64,000 nucleotides of DNA from Alexandriicola marinus (GTDB taxonomy: Bacteria > Pseudomonadota > Alphaproteobacteria > Rhodobacterales > Rhodobacteraceae): NCBI RefSeq assembly GCF_004000435.1, contig NZ_RBVZ01000002.1, forward strand, positions 674,501 through 738,500, in the 5' to 3' direction. Numbering within the stretch: the first letter of the stretch is position 1; every line of letters begins with the position of its first letter. Of the stretch, positions 33,105-40,469 are shown piece by piece. Both the position numbers and the translations under genes were made by a program. The notes under the pieces are model-generated. The model was not told where the DNA came from. It did no database searches and saw nothing but the letters and a program-made list of their open reading frames with translations.

Positions 33105-35237
33105 ATGTTCAAAGAAGTGAAAAAATCCATCCAGTGGGGCGAAGAACAGCTCACACTGGAAACCGGAAAGATTGCCCGCCAGGCAGACGGCTCCGTCGTC
33201 GCCACGCTTGGCGAGACCTCGGTGATGGCGAACGTGACATTCGCCAAGGAGCCGAAACCCGGCCAGGACTTCTTCCCCCTGACGGTCCACTACCAGGAAA
33301 AGTATTACGCGGCGGGCAAGATCCCCGGCGGCTTCTTCAAGCGTGAAGCACGCCCGACGGAAAAAGAAACCCTCACCGCACGCCTTATCGACCGGCCGAT
33401 CCGGCCGCTCTTCGTCCCGGGCTTCAAGCACGAAGTACTGGTGATGTGCACGGTGCTCAGCCATGATCTTGTGAACGATCCCGATATCGTGGCAATGATC
33501 GCGGCCTCGGCGGCGCTCACGATTTCGGGCGTGCCCTTCATGGGCCCGATCGCGGGTTGCCGCGTCGGTTTCGAAGATGGGGAATACATCCTCAATCCGA
33601 CGATCGACGACATGCACAACCTGCGGAACAACCCCGAGCAGCGGCTTGACCTGGTTGTCGCCGGCACCGCCGACGCGGTGATGATGGTCGAATCCGAAGC
33701 CTACGAGCTGACCGAGGACGAGATGCTCGGCGCGATCACCTTTGCGCATGAGCAGATCCAGCCGGTCATCGACTGCATCATCTCTCTGGCCGAAGACGCA
33801 GCGAAAGAGCCGTTCGACTTCAGCCCCCCGGATTATTCCGATCTGTTCGAGGCCGTGAAGGCCGCGGGCGAAGACGAGATGCGCGCCGCCTATGCCATCC
33901 TCGACAAGCAGGAGCGGACATCCGCGGTCAGCGCCGCAAAAGAGGCGATCAAATCCAAGCTGACCGAAGAGCAGCTGGAAGATGCGAACCTCGGTTCGGC
34001 GCTCAAGAAGCTGGAATCGGTGATCCTGCGGTCCGCAGTCGTCAAGGAAGGCAAGCGGATCGACGGGCGCGCGCTCGACACCGTTCGGCCGATCGTCTGC
34101 GAAACCGGGCTTCTGCCGCGGACGCATGGCTCGGCGCTGTTCACCCGCGGTGAAACGCAGGGCCTTGTCGTGACGACGCTGGGCACCGGCGATGACGAAC
34201 AGTTCATCGACGCGCTGCACGGGAATTTCAAATCGAACTTCTTGCTGCACTACAACTTCCCGCCCTACTCGGTTGGTGAAGCGGGTCGTGTCGGCCCTCC
34301 GGGTCGCCGCGAAATCGGCCACGGCAAGCTGGCATGGCGCGCGCTTCAGGCGGTGCTTCCGGCGTCGACCGATTTCCCCTACACGATCCGGCTCGTCTCC
34401 GAGATCACGGAATCGAATGGCTCCTCCTCCATGGCTTCGGTCTGTGGCGGGTCGCTGTCGATGATGGATGCGGGCGTTCCGCTGAAATCGGCCGTCGCCG
34501 GCGTCGCCATGGGCCTCGTGCTGGAAGATGACGGCTCCTACGCGGTTCTGACCGACATCCTCGGCGACGAGGACCACCTCGGCGACATGGACTTCAAGGT
34601 CGCGGGCACCGAGAACGGCATCACCTCGCTCCAGATGGACATCAAGGTGGCCGGCATCACGCCCGAGATCATGAAAAAGGCCATGGCTCAGGCCAAGGAC
34701 GGCCGGATGCATATCCTGGGCGAGATGTCCAAGGCGCTGACCGGCGCGCAGGAATTCTCCGTCCACGCGCCGCGCATCGAGACGATGCAGATCGCCACCG
34801 ACAAGATCCGCGAAGTCATCGGATCGGGCGGCAAGGTCATCCGCGAGATCGTCGAGGTTTCGGGGGCAAAGGTCGACATCAACGACGACGGCATCATCAA
34901 GATCGCAAGCCCCAACGGCGAAGCGATCCAGAAAGCCTACGACATGATCTGGTCCATCGTGGCCGAGCCGGAAGAGGGCAAGATCTACAAGGGCAAGGTC
35001 GTCAAGCTCGTCGATTTCGGCGCCTTCGTGAACTTCTTCGGCAAGCGCGATGGCCTCGTCCATGTCTCCCAGATCGAAAACCGCCGCCTGAACCATCCGT
35101 CGGATGTGCTCAAGGAAGGTCAGGAAGTCTGGGTCAAGCTTCTGGGTTTCGACGATCGCGGCAAGGTGCGCCTGTCGATGAAGGTCGTCGATCAGGAGAC
35201 CGGCGAAGAAATGAAGAAGGAAGAAGCAGCCGACTGA
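33105..35237 (+). CDS. pnp: Polyribonucleotide nucleotidyltransferase (PNPase)
   Basis: PNPase degrades RNA 3' to 5' with phosphate and is a core degradosome enzyme. The 710-residue protein has two RNase PH-like domains joined by a helical linker (phosphate-site [12 protein letters not shown] near residue 440), a KH domain ([11 protein letters not shown] near 570) and a C-terminal S1 domain ([10 protein letters not shown] near 635). Length is normal. A strong terminator follows the stop by 26 bases. Confidence 0.97.
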   Translation: MFKEVKKSIQWGEEQLTLETGKIARQADGSVVATLGETSVMANVTFAKEPKPGQDFFPLTVHYQEKYYAAGKIPGGFFKREARPTEKETLTARLIDRPIRPLFVPGFKHEVLVMCTVLSHDLVNDPDIVAMIAASAALTISGVPFMGPIAGCRVGFEDGEYILNPTIDDMHNLRNNPEQRLDLVVAGTADAVMMVESEAYELTEDEMLGAITFAHEQIQPVIDCIISLAEDAAKEPFDFSPPDYSDLFEAVKAAGEDEMRAAYAILDKQERTSAVSAAKEAIKSKLTEEQLEDANLGSALKKLESVILRSAVVKEGKRIDGRALDTVRPIVCETGLLPRTHGSALFTRGETQGLVVTTLGTGDDEQFIDALHGNFKSNFLLHYNFPPYSVGEAGRVGPPGRREIGHGKLAWRALQAVLPASTDFPYTIRLVSEITESNGSSSMASVCGGSLSMMDAGVPLKSAVAGVAMGLVLEDDGSYAVLTDILGDEDHLGDMDFKVAGTENGITSLQMDIKVAGITPEIMKKAMAQAKDGRMHILGEMSKALTGAQEFSVHAPRIETMQIATDKIREVIGSGGKVIREIVEVSGAKVDINDDGIIKIASPNGEAIQKAYDMIWSIVAEPEEGKIYKGKVVKLVDFGAFVNFFGKRDGLVHVSQIENRRLNHPSDVLKEGQEVWVKLLGFDDRGKVRLSMKVVDQETGEEMKKEEAAD

Positions 35238-35263
35238 TCGCTGCTCCACCTTTGACGAAAGCG

Positions 35264-35290
35264 AAAGGCCCCGGAAAACCGGGGCCTTTT
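35264..35290 (+). terminator. Intrinsic terminator of pnp
   Basis: Perfect 11-base arms (35264-35274 and 35279-35289) around AAAA, ending in a TTTT run. Confidence 0.9.
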
Positions 35291-35335
35291 CATTTGGCCC
35301 GACACCAAGGCATCATCACGACGGGAGGACAACGC

Positions 35336-36280
35336 ATGGCACAAATCGCAATCATCGGCGGAACAGGGCATGTCGGCACCTATCTGGTGCCGATGTTGAT
35401 CGAGGGCGGACACAAGGTGACGAATGTCGCCCGTGGAGAAAGCGCGCCCTATCTTCCGAACGCTGCCTGGGATCATGTCGAAACCGTGATCATGGACCGG
35501 GACGCCGAAGAAAAGGCGGGGACCTTTGGCGATCGTATCGCCGCACTCGGTGCGGATATCATCATCGACATGATCTGTTTCAACCCAGACAGCGCCCGGC
35601 ATCTGGCCGACGCCCTCTCGGGCAAGATCTCTCACCTGATCCATGTGGGAACGATCTGGGTGCACGGCCACGCGATCACCACGCCGACACGCGAAGAAGA
35701 CGCGCGGGCGCCGTTCGGCGATTACGGCGTGAACAAGAGCCTGATCGAAGACATGCTTCTGTCGATGTCGCGCCGGGGTGGACTTCCCACCACGGTCGTC
35801 CGTCCGGGTCATATCGTCGGTCCGGGCTGGGCGCCTCTCAATCCGGCCGGGCATTTCAACCCGCAGGTCTTTCGCGACATTCGCGACGGAAAACCCCTGG
35901 CCCTGCCAAACTTCGGGCTTGAGACGGTGCATCATGTCCATGCTGAGGACGTGGCTCAGGTCATTGCCCTGTCGATCCGCAACCATGCGACCAGCGTCGG
36001 AGAGGCGTTCAACGCCGTGTCGCCCGCGGCGATCAGCCTGCGAGGCTATGCCGAAGCCATGTTCCGGTGGTTCGGGCACGAGCCACAGCTCGATTTCCTG
36101 CCGTTCGCAGACTGGGCCAGGACCCAGTCCGATGAGGACGCCGGGGCCACCTGGGAACATATCGCGCGAAGCCCCTGTCATTCGATCGAAAAGGCGCGAT
36201 CGCGTCTGGGTTATGCGCCCCGCTGGACGAGTCTTGGGGCGATTCGCGAAAGCGTCTCGGTTCTGCTGAGAGATAAGTGA
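35336..36280 (+). CDS. NAD-dependent epimerase/dehydratase-family protein
   Basis: A 314-residue extended short-chain dehydrogenase with the N-terminal nucleotide motif I-I-G-G-T-G-H-V-G-T-Y-L and a Y-G-V-N-K-S active-site tyrosine/lysine pair near residue 132. Such proteins modify nucleotide sugars, or act as atypical reductases. The ATG at 35336 has a GGGAGGA site; the longer in-frame reading begins in the pnp terminator. It stands alone between pnp and the L,D-transpeptidase gene, so the substrate cannot be inferred. Confidence 0.85.
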   Translation: MAQIAIIGGTGHVGTYLVPMLIEGGHKVTNVARGESAPYLPNAAWDHVETVIMDRDAEEKAGTFGDRIAALGADIIIDMICFNPDSARHLADALSGKISHLIHVGTIWVHGHAITTPTREEDARAPFGDYGVNKSLIEDMLLSMSRRGGLPTTVVRPGHIVGPGWAPLNPAGHFNPQVFRDIRDGKPLALPNFGLETVHHVHAEDVAQVIALSIRNHATSVGEAFNAVSPAAISLRGYAEAMFRWFGHEPQLDFLPFADWARTQSDEDAGATWEHIARSPCHSIEKARSRLGYAPRWTSLGAIRESVSVLLRDK

Positions 36281-36459
36281 CACCCGGGAACCCCTCGAAT
36301 ATCACGCAAATGTGGTCACCGGGCGACAACATATCCACCAATACGACGGCGAGGTTCCGCTCGGAGTTGATGCAATCCGTGTAAATGGGTATTTCATCTT
36401 TGTTCCGTCAGGTGTCGTTCAGGCGCCATGTTTGCCGTCCCGAAGGGGGGGATGTATTG

Positions 36460-37086
36460 ATGAAGACCCGCAGAGACATTCTGGTCTCAACCGCTGCGTT
36501 CCTTGCAACGCCGGCAATCCTGCGCGCGCAGGATGCCGCCGCGCCGCTTCGACTAGAGATCAATGGCGAGGGCGAGGCTGTCGAACAGCCGCTCGTTCCG
36601 CCTTCGAACGACCCGCTTGCACCGACTCTCGTGAACATCCAGCCGGGCATTCCCGCTGGCGAAGTTCATGTCGATCCCAACCGGTTCCGCCTGTACTGGA
36701 CGCTGCCCGACGGTCAGGCCATCCGCTATGCCGTCGGCATCGGCCGGCGCGGGCTCTATGAATCGGGAACCTTCCGCGTCGGTGCCAAGCGTGAATGGCC
36801 CAGCTGGACACCGACGCCGGAAATGATCGAACGCGATCCCGCCTCGTATGAGCGGTTCAAGGACGGTGTGCCCGGTGGCCCGAACAATCCGCTCGGGGCG
36901 CGCGCGCTCTACCTTTATGTCGGAAACCGCGACACCTATCTGCGGATCCACGGGACCAACGCCCCCAATACGATCGGCACCGCCGTATCGAACGGATGTG
37001 CGCGTCTGACCAACGAATATATCGTCGATCTGTATAATCGGGTGCCGATGGATTCGAAGGTGATCCTCTACAACCGGTTCACCTGA
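36460..37086 (+). CDS. L,D-transpeptidase (YkuD family)
   Basis: A 208-residue secreted enzyme that cross-links peptidoglycan or attaches proteins to it. The N-terminus (K-T-R-R-D-I-L-V-S-T-A-A-F-L-A-T-P-A-I-L) has a twin-arginine-like signal followed by A-Q-D. The YkuD catalytic motif is complete: H-G-T near residue 158 and S-N-G-C-A-R-L with the nucleophilic Cys near 180. The start follows GGGGGGATG; longer readings upstream add no signal-like sequence. A bidirectional terminator separates it from the convergent peroxiredoxin gene. Confidence 0.92.
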   Translation: MKTRRDILVSTAAFLATPAILRAQDAAAPLRLEINGEGEAVEQPLVPPSNDPLAPTLVNIQPGIPAGEVHVDPNRFRLYWTLPDGQAIRYAVGIGRRGLYESGTFRVGAKREWPSWTPTPEMIERDPASYERFKDGVPGGPNNPLGARALYLYVGNRDTYLRIHGTNAPNTIGTAVSNGCARLTNEYIVDLYNRVPMDSKVILYNRFT

Positions 37087-37118
37087 TCCCGCCTGGTGCC
37101 AACGATCCTGACAGTCAG

Positions 37119-37150
37119 AAAGGCCCGGTGCATCTCTGCCCCGGGCCTTT
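37119..37150. terminator. Bidirectional terminator between L,D-transpeptidase and peroxiredoxin genes
   Basis: Perfect 10-base arms (37119-37128 and 37141-37150), T-rich on the outer side of both strands, centred between two convergent genes. Confidence 0.8.
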
Positions 37151-37168
37151 GTTCATTCTGCCGCTCTG

Positions 37169-37822
37169 TCAGGCTTTCAGCTTGGTCTTTCGCAGATAGG
37201 GCAGGATGGTTTCGAACTCTCCGAACTTCGCAAGTGCGTCTTCGTCCGACACCGAGGTCGGGATGATGACATCCTCGCCCGGGTTCCAATTGGCCGGCGT
37301 CGCGACGCCCTGCCCATTGGCTGTCTGCAGAGCATCGACCGCGCGCAGCACTTCGGCGAAGTTGCGGCCCACATTCATCGGGTAGGTCATCGACAGCTTC
37401 AGCTTCTTGTCCGGCCCGATGATGAAGACGGCCCTGACCGTCGCGGTGTCGTTCGGCGTGCGGCCGTCCGGCAGATAGGCTTCCGCCGGCAGCATGTCGA
37501 ACGCCTTCGACAGGGTCAGGTCGGTATCTGCGACGATCGGAAAGGCCGGTTCGGCCTTGCCCGCGGTCGCGATGTCCTTTTTCCAGGAAACGTGATCTTC
37601 GACCCCGTCAACGCTGATTCCCATCACCTTGACCTTGCGGCGGGCCCATTCGTCCGCCAACTGCGCGACGGCACCGAATTCGGTCGTGCAGACCGGGGTG
37701 AAATCCTTCGGGTGAGAAAACAGGATCGCCCAGTCATCGCCGACCCACTCATGAAGGCTGACAGGCCCGAGGTCGGTTTCGACGGTCAGATCGGGGATCG
37801 TATCATTGATGCGCAAACCCAT
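37169..37822 (-). CDS. 1-Cys peroxiredoxin (Prx6 type)
   Basis: A 217-residue thiol peroxidase. The peroxidatic motif F-T-P-V-C-T-T-E has Cys near residue 45, which is the only cysteine in the protein, and the length with a long C-terminal dimerisation part matches the Prx6 (AhpC2/1-Cys) group rather than 2-Cys enzymes. It reduces hydrogen peroxide and organic peroxides with an external thiol. An AAAGGAG site precedes the ATG. A 10-base perfect palindrome (CACATATGTG) lies 32 bases upstream of the start. Confidence 0.94.
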   Translation of the reverse strand: MGLRINDTIPDLTVETDLGPVSLHEWVGDDWAILFSHPKDFTPVCTTEFGAVAQLADEWARRKVKVMGISVDGVEDHVSWKKDIATAGKAEPAFPIVADTDLTLSKAFDMLPAEAYLPDGRTPNDTATVRAVFIIGPDKKLKLSMTYPMNVGRNFAEVLRAVDALQTANGQGVATPANWNPGEDVIIPTSVSDEDALAKFGEFETILPYLRKTKLKA

Positions 37823-37861
37823 TGGTCGCTCCTTTCGTTTATCCGCTAACCGTCACATATG

Positions 37862-38045
37862 TGTGGAGCAGGTGGGATTCCACCGGTACTCCGCGGTTCG
37901 TCAACAAGATGACGGGCGCGCGGTATTTCCCGCTCCGATTTGATCTGGATCAGAGTGCCCCCCGTCTCAGCCGGCTAGAAAAGATCATTACCTCCCTACT
38001 TCCGGGCCGGACCCGTGCAGCGCGCACGTTCCGGCCCTTTTCTTT
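37862..38045 (+). ncRNA. Candidate structured RNA (sRNA or leader) ending in orphan terminator
   Basis: This intergenic stretch has no coding frame of note but several self-complementary elements on the plus strand. Elements: GGAG/CTCC enclosing GGTGG-GATT-CCACC (37865-37892), CGTCA/TGACG (37899-37914), TGATC/GATCA (37941-37952), an alternative GACGGG/CCCGTC pairing (37911-37916 with 37961-37966) and a final strong terminator. The motif ATTACCTCCCT (37987-37997) lies just before the terminator. No gene upstream on this strand needs a terminator here. It is either a small RNA or an attenuator-type leader of the MhqO-like gene. Family unknown. Confidence 0.5.
38004..38044 (+). terminator. Strong intrinsic terminator with no upstream gene
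   Basis: Outer 8-base arms (38004-38011 and 38030-38037) and inner 5-base arms (38014-38018 and 38024-38028), followed by TTTTCTTT. It lies 129 bases before the MhqO-like gene on the same strand. Confidence 0.8.
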
Positions 38046-38172
38046 GCGGACAGTCGGATTCGGATGCGACGCACAATGTCATGTTCCAAATTGCACAGAA
38101 GTGGTGCGAAATCTCTCATTTTGCGCGACTGGGTTTGTCCTATCTATGGCTCATCAAATTCAGGAGATGACC

Positions 38173-39105
38173 ATGCTCAGCCAGATCAAGGGCCTTCACC
38201 ACGTCACGTCGCTTGCCTCTTCGGCCAGTGAAAACAACGCGTTCTTCACGGGCGTCCTCGGCCTGCGCCGGGTCAAGAAGACGGTCAATTTCGACGCCCC
38301 GGATGTCTATCATCTCTATTATGGCGACGAGGTCGGATCGCCGGGCACCGTGATGACCTATTTTCCGTTTCCCGGTGCCGCTCCGGGACGGCGCGGTGCG
38401 GGCGAGGTGGGTCGGACGTCTTTCGCGATCCCCACGGGAAGTGCCGATGCCTGGGTCGAGCGTCTGGGCCGCTTCGAGGTCGGCAACCTCGCAAAGGACA
38501 GCCGTTTCGGCCAGACCCGCGTCCTGTTCAACGGGCCCGACGGGGACGGCTTTGCCCTAGTCGAAACCGAGGATGACCGCGCGCCATGGCTGGCCGATGG
38601 CCTCTCGGAAGAGATGGCGATCCGCGGCTTTCATTCCGCTGACATGACGATCACCGACGATGGCGCAACAGCGGAGCTGTTGGGGTTCATGGGCTATGAC
38701 AAGCTCGACACCGAGGGCGACACCACAAGGTTCATCGTCCCCGGTGGCAATGCCGCCAACGCGATCGACGTGACGCAGGCTCCGAGGTCCAGCACGCGCG
38801 CCACGCAAAGCGCGGGCTCCGTTCACCATATCGCCTTTGCCGTCGACAACCGGGCACGCCAGCTTGAAGTGCGCGAGGCTCTTCTGGATACCGGATATCA
38901 GGTGACACCGGTGATCGACCGGGATTACTTCTGGGCCATCTATTTCCGAACCCCGGGCGGCATCCTGTTCGAGGTGGCGACGAACGAGCCCGGCTTTGAT
39001 CGGGACGAAGACACCGCCCATCTGGGACAGGCACTCAAATTGCCGAGCCAGCACGAACATCTGCGCGCCCGGCTTGAACGTCAGCTTGAACCGCTGGGAG
39101 ACTGA
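38173..39105 (+). CDS. MhqO-like ring-cleaving dioxygenase (VOC superfamily)
   Basis: A 310-residue protein with two glyoxalase/VOC repeats: I-K-G-L-H-H-V-T near residue 5 with the first metal-ligand His, and S-V-H-H-I-A-F-A-V near 215. F-E-V-A-T-N-E-P-G-F follows near 275. Homologues such as MhqO cleave hydroquinones. The ATG at 38173 has an AGGAG site at six bases; another ATG at 38167 is too close to that site. The next gene, five bases away, is an MhqD-like esterase, the known partner in quinone resistance operons. Confidence 0.87.
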   Translation: MLSQIKGLHHVTSLASSASENNAFFTGVLGLRRVKKTVNFDAPDVYHLYYGDEVGSPGTVMTYFPFPGAAPGRRGAGEVGRTSFAIPTGSADAWVERLGRFEVGNLAKDSRFGQTRVLFNGPDGDGFALVETEDDRAPWLADGLSEEMAIRGFHSADMTITDDGATAELLGFMGYDKLDTEGDTTRFIVPGGNAANAIDVTQAPRSSTRATQSAGSVHHIAFAVDNRARQLEVREALLDTGYQVTPVIDRDYFWAIYFRTPGGILFEVATNEPGFDRDEDTAHLGQALKLPSQHEHLRARLERQLEPLGD

Positions 39106-39109
39106 TCGC

Positions 39110-39703
39110 ATGACCTATGTCGCGGCAAGAACAGAAGGAGCGCCAGGCGCGCCCCTGCTTTTCACATTTCACGGAACCGGCGGGACCGAAGCACAGCTTC
39201 ACCAGCTCGGGCAGGATCTTGTGCGCGGGGCGCATGTGGTCTCGCCCCGGGGCGATGTGTCTGAAAACGGCGCGCTGCGCTTTTTCAAGCGCACGGCGGA
39301 AGGCGTCTATGACATGGACGACCTTGCAGAACGGACGGCCGCCATGGCCGAATTCATCGCGGCGGAACGCAAGGCCGTCAACGCGCCCAGCGTCATCGGT
39401 CTGGGCTATTCCAACGGGGCAAACATCCTCGCCAATGTGGGGCTGACCCGGCCTGAACTTGTCGATGACATGATCCTGCTGCATCCGCTGATCCCCTTCG
39501 ACCTCGACCCTCAGCCCGGCCTCGACGGGCGCCGCATCCTGATCACCGCAGGCGAGAAGGATCCGATCTGCCCGGCCGATATGACACGGTCTTTTTCGGA
39601 CTACCTGCAACGTCAGGGCGCCTTCGTATCAGAACATTGGCACGAGGGCGGGCACGAACTTCAGCAATCCGAACTCGATGCGATCGTGCGGTTCATCTCC
39701 TGA
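39110..39703 (+). CDS. MhqD-like alpha/beta hydrolase
   Basis: A 197-residue compact alpha/beta hydrolase with oxyanion motif F-H-G-T-G-G near residue 20, nucleophile elbow G-Y-S-N-G-A (Ser near 101), and acidic and His residues in E-K-D-P-I-C-P and E-G-G-H-E-L. It matches carboxylesterase/phospholipase proteins paired with MhqO-type dioxygenases in quinone-stress operons. The ATG lies four bases after the dioxygenase stop. It converges on the RluA-type gene with eight bases between stops. Confidence 0.87.
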   Translation: MTYVAARTEGAPGAPLLFTFHGTGGTEAQLHQLGQDLVRGAHVVSPRGDVSENGALRFFKRTAEGVYDMDDLAERTAAMAEFIAAERKAVNAPSVIGLGYSNGANILANVGLTRPELVDDMILLHPLIPFDLDPQPGLDGRRILITAGEKDPICPADMTRSFSDYLQRQGAFVSEHWHEGGHELQQSELDAIVRFIS

Positions 39704-39711
39704 TCGGCGAT

Positions 39712-40359
39712 TCAGAAAGGGCATTTCGCGGTGATCCGCGTGCCCTTTCCCCCATCGGGATGGCGAAATTGCAAGGTCTCGGAATGCAGCATCAGTCGCG
39801 GAAAATCACGCGCCGGGCCGGTAGCATAGAACGGATCCCCCAAGATCGGATGGCCGATTTCAGCCATATGCACCCGAAGCTGATGTGACCGTCCCGTCTT
39901 CGGCATCAGGCGCACCCGCGTTTCATCGCTCGCGCTTCTGACAACGCGCCATTCCGTCAGCGCGGCCTTGCCATCGACATGATCGACCTTCTGCTTCGGG
40001 CGATTCGGCCAATCGACGATCAGGGGCAGATCGATCTGGCCCGTCTTCTCTTCGATCCGGCCCCAGACCCGGGCGACATAGGTCTTTTTCGTCTGCCGCT
40101 TTTCGAATTGCAGGCCAAGATGGCGCTGCGCATGGGGGGTGAGGGCAAAGATCATGACACCCGAGGTGTCACGATCAAGCCTGTGGATCAAAAGCGCGTC
40201 GGGAAACGCCGCCTGCACCCGGGACAACAGGCAATCGGCCAGATGTTCGCCCTTGCCAGGCACCGACAAAAGGCCGCTCGGCTTGTTCACCAATAGCACC
40301 TCGTGATCGAGGTGCAGAACGTCCAGCGGAACGTCTGGCGGATTATAGTCGTGCGACAT
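39712..40359 (-). CDS. RluA-family pseudouridine synthase
   Basis: A 215-residue RNA pseudouridine synthase with the catalytic H-R-L-D-R-D-T-S-G motif (Asp near residue 62), N-K-P-S-G-L at 25-30 and the R-S-H-Q-L-R-V-H-M motif near 168. It lacks an S4 domain, so it is the short RluA type acting on 23S rRNA and/or tRNA. Its last ~11 codons overlap a strong bidirectional hairpin terminator. Confidence 0.9.
   Translation of the reverse strand: MSHDYNPPDVPLDVLHLDHEVLLVNKPSGLLSVPGKGEHLADCLLSRVQAAFPDALLIHRLDRDTSGVMIFALTPHAQRHLGLQFEKRQTKKTYVARVWGRIEEKTGQIDLPLIVDWPNRPKQKVDHVDGKAALTEWRVVRSASDETRVRLMPKTGRSHQLRVHMAEIGHPILGDPFYATGPARDFPRLMLHSETLQFRHPDGGKGTRITAKCPF
39716..39748. terminator. Hairpin terminator embedded in the 3' end of the RluA-family gene
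   Basis: Outer 8-base arms (39716-39723, 39741-39748) and inner 5-base arms (39727-39731, 39736-39740). It can end the plus-strand esterase transcript and lies within the coding end of the minus-strand gene. Confidence 0.65.
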
Positions 40360-40469
40360 CAGCCGCGCCCGACAGGAACAGACACGGCACAGAAGGCGGG
40401 GGCATGGCGGGGCAACGCATGTCTCATGGGGCGGACCCTAGGCAAGGGTAGGCCGGGCTTCCACCCCTC

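Noticed and set aside
32970-35249. Long minus-strand open frame of about 759 codons over pnp
   Set aside because: It is the mirror of pnp codon bias, with Asp/His/Leu-rich low-complexity translation and no family features; pnp on the plus strand is unambiguous.
37862-38045. Identification of the RNA candidate as 6S RNA
   Set aside because: A short CTCCGCGGTT stretch recalls my memory of E. coli 6S, but the expected long rod pairing of the 5' and 3' halves is not found and the usual gene neighbour is absent; left as family unknown.
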